Of a DNA stretch of 64,000 nt, positions 28,784-40,900 are shown piece by piece. Position 1 is the first letter of the stretch. Each line of letters opens with the position of its first letter. Source of the DNA: Anoplopoma fimbria (taxonomy: Eukaryota > Chordata > Actinopteri > Perciformes > Anoplopomatidae); the NCBI RefSeq assembly GCF_027596085.1, contig NC_072467.1, positions 1,648,361-1,712,360 of the forward strand, given 5' to 3'. Made by a program: the position numbers and the translations under genes. The notes under the pieces were generated by a model. It was not told where the DNA came from. It saw only the letters and a list, made by a program, of their open reading frames with translations, and searched no databases.

Positions 28784-31700
28784 CTCAGGCAATAGACACC
28801 ACATCTTAGTATTCTGAGGCCCCGCTGCTTAATCACACACCCCTCGTTCAACACAGCCTTTGTGCAGCTACAACTCTCGGTATAACTCCCACTGTTTCCA
28901 CCAGCAACACAAAGAACATATCTGATCAAACATCGCATGGTGTAATTTTGTGTTTGTTTTAATAGTTAATGTGCCCAAAAAAAGAAAAGGTCTTGTTCAG
29001 ACCTTTTAGTAATGAGGTCTTATTAGCATGTACACACTTTGACGAAGCCTAATGAAGAGAAGCTGCCCAAACTAGTACTTAAGTGCTACTTAGAAGTTGC
29101 TTGAAAAGCAATCATTCATTTGGGCTATAAAGTACACAGGAGCACATCATATTGTGGTATACGGTGAGACTTAAAGGTGATGTGACTTAATGAATAAAAT
29201 ACAATTACGGTCGGTTACTACCTGACACTTAATTTGTACAAAGTATTAATTTATGTTTCATGTCCTTTATTGCAGGGCTAATACAGGACGGTGTGTATAG
29301 TATTTGCATTTACTTTATGATCACAATAAATTACCTTTTTTTTTTTGCATCAACACCAATGTTATTGCATCATTTTTTAGACTAAAGGCCTGTTGCCTGT
29401 CTAACACCTTTCTTTCCCGTAAAACAGAAAATGAACTCGATTAGAAGCTACAGGTGCAGTGGCATCTGTTAGCAATCTGTCTTTTTTTTCTGCTCTATCA
29501 AAAAAAAAAAAAAAAATGCAGACTGAACATCATCCTAAACCTTTGTTGTGTGATTATCAATCTCTAGGTAACAATCAAATAACAGGCTCCCTGCACCTGC
29601 ACGGCGGTATCTCCATATGCTGCTCTCATAACAGGTAACAGTAGAAGTTAGCATTCATCCCCAGACCTGGCTGATGCAACGCTCGGGCTAAATCATGCAC
29701 AAGATCCAGAAAACGAGCCACAATGGTGTTTTTCTGTAGAGCCGCTGGCTAAACGTGGTGGTAAAGCCTAATTAGTGCTACTCTGTAACAAAGTCCACTG
29801 ACTACGTTCTGCAGAATGCCATGAGCACAAGCAGCAGTCCCTTATGTTATGCTAAGTAGGACTCCTGAGCATCATTATCATTCACAGTCTACTTGCCTGC
29901 AGACTCATTTATGCTTACATGTCACTTTCCTTCTATATAGTCTAATCAGCTGATTAACACGCACACAGTGAAGACCTTAAAGGTTACGGTCCTTTTCTGG
30001 GGACTTAATCTACATAACCCTGTGCAGCAGGGTATATTAAAAATAAACAGGAAATGGAAACAAATAGGCCTGTGTTGTTTTTCTCCAACATTCTTTCTCC
30101 AGAAAAACTCTGGCCCGTGGCTCTTAAGCTGCAGCAAGGGATACAAACACCACTGCTTGTGCTGTGACTCAATCTCCTTCTCTTGGCCCGACTCATCAGA
30201 CAGTTATTTGTGTCTTTCATGCTCATTTGTGACCGTCGATGCCATTGACAACTAGGTTCAAGGGTTCGATTTTGTTCTCAACGATTTTATCAATTTTAAA
30301 AAAAGGAGTAGGATTGGTGTAGCTGCATTTTTTAGCACATATTGTAGCAGAGTTCAAACACTTCCATTTTGATACTATCAATTACCCTCTTTATTCCTCA
30401 ATTCCAGCCCCTTAAATATTAATATGATTCCATAATGAGGCTGAGTGGTCGGAATCACTCACTGTCCCTCAAGGCAGCTTCGCAGTGGACGAGTGCACAG
30501 ACCTCGCTTGATGAATAAAACCATCCCATTAAGCTACACTTCACCACTCATACATGCCTCGCTGGAAATTGTGTCTTCCTCTTTGTCACAGGAGCAAAAT
30601 AAAAGGCTCCATGCTCGGTCTGCAGGTGCCTCCTCTAATAACTACATTCTTCATGTGGTGTCTTAGAGCAGCACGCCGCCAAGTTAGATTAAATAAATTG
30701 TAAGAGGTTTGTGTGTGTGCATATGTGTGCGTCTGTCTCCATGTGTGTTTTGTGGTTTTCTGGTAAAAGTACTGTGTACAATGCGAGGCTCAAGTAAGAA
30801 TAGATAAACAAAACCTCAATGTACCAGCATCTTAAACAATTATCCACATAATATTTTCTTCCTTTTCTCCTTTCAGCCTCCTGACAGGCTTGAAAAACTG
30901 TTTTTCATGCATCCAAATGAACGGAGTGATAATTTCTATAGGGTCAATGGTTTACAGGCAAAGGGGGACCTTTCAATTACTGCCTGATGAGGCCTGAACA
31001 GAGACAGTCCTCTGTGGAGTGCACAGAATGAGAAATGAGACGCTTAACATCACTGAAATTGTTACATTTCAAAAAGCAATTTTCTTAAATTGCTGAACAA
31101 GTTACTAAAATCAGACACCCAATTAGGATCTGATTTTTAAGAGTGGAATTAAAGGAGTGGCTCTACTATCAGCACTGTCTGGGGTACAGGCAACCGTTGC
31201 TCGTCTCCACAGCGAGGCTTTTATGTGTAGGACCCCATATCATGCAACTCACACAATCTAATTAGCTCGTCTCGAATGAGAGAACACTCGTTTTTGAATT
31301 GCAGCTAAAAAGAACGGCACAAGATAACTTGGGCTTCTGTTATTGTCGCATTTATCGACAGATCCTCCCTTTCATGTGTCACGTGACGACGCGTAGCCAA
31401 GCTACTGAATCATCAGTATTTAGACAGTCGGCTAATACACTGTGAAATGAGCACCACTTCGCCATCACGGAGCAAAATAAATCAAGCTCGGAACAGAGCT
31501 TCTGTATAGAGCTTCTGACAAGAGCGTTTATTATTTCTATAATACTAGCAGCTTGATACGTCTTGTAATAGTGCATTAGGAAATTATCCTCTCTTGGAGC
31601 TGCACTGACCTTTCACCAAGAAACTTATAATAACATCCTTCAGAGGAATTAAGTGACAGCGGAATCTGCCCCTCACTTACAAATTCAAACAGTTACATAA

Positions 31701-32058
31701 ACCGATTCCTTATGTGAAATACATGAGCATCCATATGAACACTCAGAGGCATATAGACAAAGTGAGGCATGTGCAGATTTATACACACAAACGCACACAC
31801 ATATACGAGGAGAGACGATGCAACCAGTGAACCATGAAACATCTTCATCCATCTCTGTTCCCATGGCAACAAGTGAAATCATATTCCTTTTACAACTTTG
31901 TTCTCGACTCAAAAAATGTAACCATCTGCTAAAAACATATAGTCACACAGAAAAGTTATGTGATGAATATTTTAGGGGGCTTTGCTAGCGGCTGCAGGCA
32001 TTATGGTCCCTGGCCAACGTCTTCCTCCGAGGCAGAAAACAGCCACATCCTCCCCCAC

Positions 32059-32108
<50 letters not shown>
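32059..32108. repeat. (TGA)n trinucleotide repeat
   Basis: Fifty bp of perfect TGA/GAT repeat, 16 to 17 copies, set between moderately GC-rich flanks. In one frame it reads as poly-Asp, in another as poly-His on the minus strand. The enclosing frames are only 62-73 codons and lack splice or start context, so no coding role is assigned. Confidence 0.95.
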
Positions 32109-32406
32109 CAGAGGGGGGACGTCCTTTTTCAGGAGAGCCATGGCTGCTCGCGCGCCCGTGCGGCTATAATTCTTCCACCAGAACGCCACAGAAATATAGC
32201 TGACCTGTCTTTTTTTCCCTTTTTAAGCCAAACATAATTTGTATCACAGAGTATATATAGTTTCAGGTTTAACTTTCTATGAGGGGAATTTTGTTATAAC
32301 TATAAACTATCGGCAACATTTCAAAGACTCGTTTAAAGTTTAAAAAACTGTAGCAATATTCCAGGGATTTTTTGGGATGTCTGTTTGGTTAGTTTCTGTG
32401 TTTTTG

Positions 32407-32410
<4 letters not shown>
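32109..32410. other. Unique non-coding sequence
   Basis: About 300 bp that start CpG-rich (GCTCGCGCGCCCGTGCGG near 32145) and become AT-rich. No gene seen. Confidence 0.55.

Positions 32411-32490
<80 letters not shown>
32411..32490. repeat. (TG)40 microsatellite
   Basis: Uninterrupted TG for 80 bp. Alternating purine-pyrimidine sequence of this length is prone to Z-DNA and to length change. Confidence 0.97.
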
Positions 32491-32494
<4 letters not shown>

Positions 32495-33574
32495 AAGAGC
32501 AGTCTCTTGGTCGGTTTGTTTATTTTTTTTCTTTAGTGTTTAACAAATGATATATATATATATACTGAAATGTTGCAGACTTAAGGGTAGGACAATCCGC
32601 AACTTTTATCGCAGCTCGCGATACCACGCACTCATATATAGACTCACTTCATATATTTTTAATATGTCAAGTAAATCAAACCCAAAACTTGTTCACAGAT
32701 GAAAAAAAATTACCCAAAAACATTTTCTCTCAAACATTTCCCCCATGTGCTAATGCAAGACATTTATTACATTAACTAAGTCTCAACGTTTTTCTTTCAC
32801 AAAGCTGATTAACAATCATGCCACCAGGTTGTGAATAAGCCCAACGATAACATTTAAGATAAGAAAAGATAGAAGATTTTTACACCTGAACAGTCTTGAT
32901 GATGCATATTTCACAAAAGCGTAATAGCATCTTCATTGGTACTAATTGAAAGCACAGAGTTTCAGCCATCCTTTGAACCATGAAATTATCTATTCTCTGC
33001 TATTCAATTCCTTTTTTTTCTCTTTACAGCAGATGTCATAAGCATTGTATTGTGGGCCACGATGGACGGTTGAACACGGTAATTTAGAGTATATTTGAAT
33101 GACGCCTATTTGTTAATGAAGTTACAGCTGGTGAAATTCGTGCGATCTGGTTAAGACATGGTGAGCCTGACTTACTGCTACTGGTGGTAAATGTAATTTT
33201 ATTGAGCAGATGCCTAGAGTAAGAATGTTATGTTAATAACTATTGGAAATTAAAACACTGTTTGACATTTACATGCTATGTCAAGCATGTTAACATGCAT
33301 ACGGTAGCAATGTAATATAAAGCATTTGAGAAAACTGTGGAGAAAATCCCACAATATTTAATTCACCTATTTGTATTGAATCAAATGTGTCACATTAACT
33401 ACTTTTCAGGATAAAACACATGCAGATTAATTTAGTTAAGTATAAAGGACAAATTACTCAAATCTATGAGCTCACAGGGCAACATGAATCAATCAATCAA
33501 TCAATCAGTCAATCAAAAATTACATCAATTATACAGTAAGTGTAACTTGTTTGAATATTTGGTCTTTGTTTATC
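32491..33574. other. Unique AT-rich non-coding sequence
   Basis: A short (AT)n run lies near 32550-32565 and an imperfect AATC tetranucleotide repeat at about 33487-33515. No gene is visible. Confidence 0.6.
33487..33515. repeat. Imperfect (AATC)7 tetranucleotide repeat
   Basis: About seven units of AATC with one AGTC variant at 33507-33510. Confidence 0.9.
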
Positions 33575-33579
33575 TTACA

Positions 33580-33790
33580 TTAAAGCTGCATTACTTTAGA
33601 TATACATTATATCATTTTGTACCACTTGAGGGGCAGCAGGAAAAGCTGAAAACAAAAAATTAACATTGATATTATCGTTTTATGAAGTTGTTATTGCAAC
33701 GGATAGCTATTAATAGAAACAGCATGCTAACGTTAGCGAGTATAGCTGAGGTTGACAGGAGTTAGGCCATTAGTTATAGATGTATCTTGT
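33580..33790. repeat. Possible dispersed fish repeat fragment
   Basis: The order ATTAAAGCTGCA, TACCACTTGAGGGGCAGC, AAAAGCTGAAAACA and then ATGCTAACGTTAGC resembles the layout of short DNA-transposon relics common in fish. No inverted ends or target duplication could be fixed, and the right boundary is unknown. Confidence 0.3.
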
Positions 33791-36495
33791 CATTAGCTGA
33801 AGTGTTGAACAAGTGGAAGTTTTTTGCATAAATGCCTTGATCAAAATCAATTCAAATTCAAGAGCAGATTATCAAATTCCAAATGATTTAAATCAACTAT
33901 GTTTGTCATTTAAACGTTGCTTGTCAAAAATATGAAACTTGGCTCTACGTAGTGCACTGCAAACATTTTGCCTAGAAATCGTATCGGTCCAGTGTAAAAG
34001 AGGCTTTTACATATGGAAATGCTAAGAACACCAAAATAGCTATTTATTCTTACAATGGAACTTTCAATTCTGGCCATTAAAGTAAATTGGTTGTCATTTA
34101 ATTGGTTTGTCAATTTTTTTTTTTACATTGTTTTCAATAACATTACAATTGAAATACATTCCAAAGTGTAAAACCACCACAAAGGCCCCCTTTTAAAGGC
34201 AACGTTATACAGCAGAGAACTGGCTTCAGACAACACGGCTCAGACCGCTCTCACTCCCAGTCTGGACCGGTGCCAGAGAGCTTCACATGGGTTGAAACCC
34301 CATTGTGTACCGGTGGGTTCGCTCTTCGTGCAATACATCACGGGCCGACAGAACACTGCCGAGGAATAAAAGGGACAACTGAACCGGTATATTAAGTACA
34401 ACAGCATCCAATCCATAAAAGTCAGCATTAATGGCCAGGCTGGCCGTTTAATATTTCATCTACAATGAGGCCAATTTAGAGGAGTTGAAATGAGCTGTTG
34501 GAAAGATGCCCGTTTTTGGGTTTTTTTGCACCGTGTCACAAGACACAGACACATTATTTATTCCCCCCTCTGCCCCCTTCACCTGCCAGAATTAATGGCT
34601 CACAAAAAAGCTAATTATCTGGTTTAATCTGGATTATAATGTATGTTCTCCTGACCAACAGCAACAGTTTGTCAAGCATATGTAGCAAGTCTGCGGTGTT
34701 CTGCTGACCTCGTGTCGAACATTACTCAGGAGAACTGACACTCTGCCCACCAGATGGGGAGGACTGAGCTCACCGTGTTCAGGAGAGTAAAGAGACTGGC
34801 TAAAACAACTCACATTAACACCACAGCCAACACATCTGTTTCATCCTGCGGCTATACTTGTTAATGCTCATTTATATCCGGACACTTTTTGGTTGTCTGG
34901 GAGCAACTTTCAACACATCTGACCGGGCCTATGAAGTGGCACGTTGTCTAGAGGAAAGGTTTGTCTAATTCTCTTTGGGTGTCATGAGTTCAACTTCAAC
35001 CACATCCATGTGACGAGCACTATTGTGAGTGTCTGAGGTTTGTTTTTCTTTCTTTATTTGTGATTTGGAGAGTTAGAGTTTGCATTCTCCCCTTGCAATC
35101 CTCTAAAAACACTGTAACCGAACATAAACTCACACCCTTCTTAAAAAAAACCTCCGAACTAAAGAAGGAGGGGGGGAAAAAGAGCTTTGTCCGGTGAGCT
35201 TGTTCGGAATTGAAAAACGAAAAGTCTGCCAGTGTTTTAGGCAGAAAAAGGTTTCGTAAAGAAACAAGTTACAAGTTGATTCACTACGGGTGCAACATCA
35301 GGACCACCTGTTGAGGAACTACTTATCGAGCTGTTCAAATTCATCAAAAACATGGTCAGCTTTGAGACATTGCAGTCAAGAGACTTTTCTCCCTTTGTGT
35401 TTTGACAATGACATATTGTGTCACTAGTAGTAACACTGACATCTGCTGGGAGAGGAGTGGGTCCTGGATGAATTTGGTCACAGGTAGAGGAGCCACTTGT
35501 ACCTGAGTCTTTGTCTTCAAAGTGTCTAAACTAATGACATCATAAATTCAAACCCACCGAGGCACACTCTGTTGACAACAAACTGTGAGGGATTGGGAAG
35601 TGGTAAGTGGTGGGAACAGTATTTTAGCTTAAACACAAATAATATATCTATCCCTCCCTTGTTGACTGCATCCCCAGGCTTAGTTAGAACTCAAAGTAAA
35701 TCTTACCCCTTCCCTCCACCACTTCACCACAGCTCCGGAGAGTGGAGGTGGCAGTGGGGGGAGGAATAAATCATTTGGCACTTGAGGCCCCATGAGGAGA
35801 CTAACTTTGCCTGTAAAATAATCACAAATACAAGTGAAAATGTTCCATTTTGAACAGCATGCTTCCTAATGTAAAAGTGGCAGGTGGCATATTTCAAGTG
35901 GGCTTTGATTGATCCCCAGCTGTTTGTAAAATTGTCTGTCGTCACAGAATTCAGGTCAGAGTGATAAGCATTGTGGGCACTCCCTCTGGGACTGCTGTTC
36001 ACATGTTCTCATTCAGAAGTCTGTGTGGTACACTGTACAACTGTGGCACTACGGTGCTAAACAGAGCCGAAGATGGAGAAAAAGAGAGCTTAAAAGGAAA
36101 TATTTAACATATGTAACATGAATAATCACTAAAATGTTTAAGATCAAACATTATTGTTGCTTCTTGGACACATTATATTCTTTCTTTTGGAACAACTTGC
36201 GTCCTCTCTAGCAATCAATCTAAAAAAAAAAAGCAACATATTACATGTGTAATCTTACAATTACAATTCTGCTCCAGAAATAATTATACATATGAAAAAA
36301 ATGATTTTATCCTTCCCAAAATGAAAGTGAGTTTTCTATAGAGATAACCTGAGGAAAAAAAGAGCTACTGTCATGAAGTGCATTTTAAAACAAAGCAATA
36401 TTAGAAAAGATGGAAGCTGTAAAAAAAAAAATTCACCATTTCTTTTTATTTTTTCCTGCCAACCTGGCGAATAATCAAAGCTTCAAACAAAAGAA

Positions 36496-36515
36496 GGGGG
36501 GGGGGGGGGGGGGGG
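36496..36515. repeat. G20 homopolymer
   Basis: Twenty consecutive G in AT-rich surroundings. It has quadruplex potential, and the length is hard to sequence reliably. Confidence 0.9.
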
Positions 36516-37907
36516 AAATGAAATAAAAACTACATGAGCAGTCATACATTTCTAATGGGACTCTTTTAATCTTGCAAGGGAGACTTTCAAAAGTGAATTA
36601 GTCTTTTTTTGTATTCCTTTAATGCTTCCAAGAGAAATATATGCAAATCTCTGGCTAATGCTAACAGCAATGACAAAGGAGCCAGCTCTTCCCTGCTACT
36701 GTGTGTTACCCAGCCGGCAGTGCAACAGTGGCCGGCATAATGCCTGCAGATTTCAACAAGGCCTGCTGGATCACAACCAGTAATGAATACATGTGGATGT
36801 TCTCCGCTAGAAAGATTTCCATCTTCTGCCAGACAGCACCTTGGTCAAGGCTTGCTGTGATTTTTAAGCCTCACTAGGATACGATTTTAACCACCACTGC
36901 TTTTGGACAGAGAAGACATCTCTATCTTAATTTTTTTTTTGCTCCTTTAAAAAGATAATTTCACATCTCGAGAAGGGAAAAACATCATTGAGCTTCAATT
37001 AGAGGTCAAATAAATTTCAAGAGAGTGAAAAAGGCTTATTTAAAAAACAAAAAAGCTAATTTAAATTTCAGAGAGCTAGAATGAATATGCATATTAAATA
37101 ATGTGGTACAAAAATGCCACCAACACCAGAATTAAAATATAATAATTATTAGTATTCAAATGCCAAATATAAAGTTAACTTAACTCTTGTTTCCTGCAAT
37201 CATTGCTGCAAATAAATTGATAAATACATTGCCACATGATACTTGATGACACACAATCAAAACACATTGATGTAGGCATTTGAAATCCATCTATTTTCAT
37301 TTTGAGGGCCTGCCTGGCAAAGTCTAAACGTGGTTAACTAGTAGAGGCAGAGTTAATCCTTTTATCTAGATCCCTGCTGCAGGGGATCCCAAACACACTC
37401 TGATTAAAAAAGGAAACGTGGGCAATGAACAGTTTAAGAATCATGGGCCCTAAACAGATAAAGGCGGAACATCTTGTTGCTATGGCAGTGCATATGGAAT
37501 GACTGGCGACAGTTCTCTCCCCGTCTAATATATTCACATTATTTATGAAATATTTTATAAGTAGCATAGCAAATGCTAAATATAAATCCCAAGGAGATGC
37601 TCTGTGCCTTTCCAGCTGGAGTTGTGGAATGCCAGTGCCCGTGTTACACAGCTTCTTCTTTGGAAAGGCTGGGTGTTTGTTCACAAGACACACTGCTTTT
37701 GATTCCCCCATCCTCCTATTCTTCAATAAGTAAAAAAATAAATAAAAAAATAATAAAGGAAGAGAAAAAAAGAAACCTCGATCTTTTTACATTGGCAGAT
37801 AGAAACCATGAACAAAAGAGACAATTTGATCTGCTCATGTGGGAAATCAGATTCCCGTCTGAGATTTATCCAAGGCACTCCAAGATACAAGTAAAGAACG
37901 GCCAACC

Positions 37908-37924
37908 AAAAAAAAAAAAAAAAA
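37908..37924. repeat. A17 homopolymer
   Basis: Seventeen consecutive A following CC. No retroposon body with a polyadenylation hexamer is apparent upstream. Confidence 0.85.
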
Positions 37925-40900
37925 GAAGTATGAAATTATAATATCATATAAACTAGGTTGCTTAATAGAAACAGAAATGCCTAACAGGTCCATTTAATTA
38001 TTGTTCTCTAACGGTAAAATGAAAAATCCTCGGAAGCAGAGAATAGATTTTTAAGGCACTCTGTATGAGAGTCAGACAAATGTGAACTAGACACCCAGAC
38101 TATAGGAGACGTTACACCCCCTCTATATGATGTGACAGAGGCAGGACAACTGCACTGCTATTTCTCCTGTCAATATTCTCCAAGCATCCATTTTCACCTG
38201 GCTGACACCTTTTACTGGTCAAGGGATGAATAAATCACACTTAGTGTACTCCCCTGGTAGTTTGACTAAAAAAAGGATATCAACATGAAGGAGGACTGCA
38301 GTGTTTTCCTGTCATTGCTGCCCCTGAGGTACGGTGAAAAATTACCGTTGATAAAATATCATTTTTCAAAGAGCTTTATTGCTCTTTTAATCTATCAGCC
38401 ACAATGGATGGCTTCTGGGATGTGTTTCATTTCATCTGAACACAAACAATCTTTCAAAGGGCTTAATAACAGTTACACAAATGAGAGTCATTAATTACCT
38501 GCTAATGGAATAATAGATGTGCCATCTAGTGCAGCCCTACAACAGGAAAGGTGTGGAGCTTTAAAAAAAAATAATCTAGGACTCCACTTGTCTTTGCGGT
38601 TCATTAGTGCCACCATCACAAGCGGCGTAATGCAAATAGAGGCATAAAAATATGCTGATCATATTCTCTCTGATTCTGGTTATCTGTTTACATAATGATA
38701 GAAAAATTCACGAGTGGGAATCATTGCAGCTGCATAGAAAGGGCAGGAAAATGAAACTATGCAAATTGTGCAGTGCTCTGAATATTACTGCACGGGTTCT
38801 TCAGAAATGTTATTTTTGTTTTTGCCTCCTTTTTATTGTATGTTGTGCAATTCCTGCCATAAGATCTAATTGCAGTTTAAATGCATCCCCAGTATTAATC
38901 GAAATAAATAACTAGACTCTTAAAAAATATTAAGCCTTTTTTTTTGCCAATGATAGCAACTGTGTGCCACTTCCAGGAGACAACAAACACTACAACCACG
39001 GGAAGAGCCTCACTTGGATTATCAAATCAGATCTGACTGATGTGACACACTTGCAGTCAAAAATCACATTAATCTTCCTGCCGAATCAAAAACTAACACA
39101 CAGGTATTTTTCATCCTAACTTTAGTGATAAAACTAACAAATAGAGATGGATTTGGGGGTAGAAAAGAGTAGTTAATGAATGATGAATTAGAGACGAGGG
39201 GAAACATCATAAATCCTGACAAGGAGCCGGATGATAAACAGCACTGCTGGATGGAATCTGCCTCTCTGTGTATCTCTCAGACGCTGGCTGCCACTTTATC
39301 TCCTCCATCCTGCTAGATTACACCTCCAGGGTTCAGGTGGGAATCAATCATTGCTATTATTACCTGAAGTCACAAGATGCATCTATCACCACTAAGGTTA
39401 CCATAACCTCAATATTAACAGAGGAAAAGCCCCTCTAATAAACAGCAGAAAGGATGGGCTGGCTGGTGGGATTTCATCTTCCTTTCACTTTTAATAAGGC
39501 ACTCAGAGGAATAAAGATTACAGGCCATATTTAGCATGCAGAACAAATCAGGCTCTTCCAGGCTCTTCCTCTCCTCCACTTCTCATTCTGGTTAGTCATT
39601 AAGACTGAAGAGGAGGAGGGTGGTGGGGGGGGGGGAGGCGTTCCCTGGTTCGGCTCTCATGCTGCCGTTCTCTCTGTTCTCCTACCGCCTGCAGCAGCTG
39701 TCAATAAGGTTTCTTCTTAAGCCCAATAAGTGTAAACTTAGTCCGAGTCTCTACATGTCTCCACAAGCCGGGTTAGACCACTGGCGCTCTCAGGCCTCTG
39801 CAGTGCACCGCCAGACAGAACCAGCGGTGGAAGAGTGGTTAAAGTCCTGGGGACACAACCCTGTTAATGTTCATCCTCTTTTATAAGCCACCATTACACA
39901 ATGGCGTCTCTGTAAAACAAGATGCAGAAAGAGAGTGAGCATCAGGGCAAAACTGGCTAAGCTTCTTTGAGGATTAATGGAATTTAGTCAAGTAGGAGTC
40001 AGTGAGTGCATTAGAGCAGCCGACATGGGGTCATGTCACTGCCGAGTGTTTTCACATGCCACCCCTGACATGAATCATTCATCGCAATTCAAATGAATAT
40101 CATCAGCCGAATATAAAATATAATTAACCGCAGCTAAAGCCATTCCATGATAATATACCTCCAATTAAACTATGATCAGAGCATCAAGCCTGATAATAGA
40201 TTCATACCAATTAAGTTAGAAATATATTCAAACCACTTTTCACTTTGAAACCGGTCTTGTTATTCCCCTCGACATTCAACAACAGCACTCATTACAGTGG
40301 CTCCAAAACTAGAAATGGGGAGACCATGTAAATATTTAAAACCCTCACAAATATATAAATATTCATTCCAGAATGATTTGATGCGCTAAATAAATAATCC
40401 CTTGTTAAATAAATGACACCCTAAATAAAACTTTAAAAACAGGATCTGGGGAAATGAAGATGAGATGAATCAGAGGGGAGGATTCTGGGAAGAGAGGAGT
40501 GAGGGGGGGAAATGTCAGCTATCACTCCACCCTTTTTTGAATTCCTAATGGCAGCCATGCAAACAAGACAGGCTAATTAAAGCCCAGCAACCAATTAGAC
40601 GAGCTTTAGCTGAACCTTGTGGGGAGGTACTGAGGCTGAGCCACAGTGGGGGGGGGTATCTGTTTGGAAGGTGGAGCTACGTAGTCAACTGAAAAACATT
40701 TCTCCAGTTTTACTCTGCAACATGCTAAAACACACGTTTCTATTTCTCTCTAGCCTTTTAGATCAATACACAAGAAGGGCTTTTTACTGTGAGCATCAAA
40801 CATGATGTGCTAGAAGGAGGTAGGTAGAGAAGGGGACATTTATAAACCAAATGTTTCGTATTTTCACTCCGATACTTAACAAATTTTGATAAAGAGCCCA

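Larger units (their letters stand above)
26710..32058. other. Unique non-coding sequence with homopolymer tracts
   Basis: No supportable gene. It holds purine-rich simple sequence at about 27088-27131, poly-T tracts (listed separately), an A17 tract at 29500-29516, and a 9-bp-arm hairpin AAAAGGTCT / AGACCTTTT at 28985-29007. Short TG/CA-rich patches lie at 30705-30745 and 31768-31805. The frames of 95-98 codons here have no domain. Confidence 0.6.

Noticed and set aside
28985..29007. 9-bp hairpin as a microRNA precursor
   Set aside because: Stem far too short for a microRNA hairpin and no known mature sequence.
32001..32203. Frames with poly-Asp (plus) and poly-His (minus)
   Set aside because: Short frames opened by the TGA repeat, with no splice or start support.
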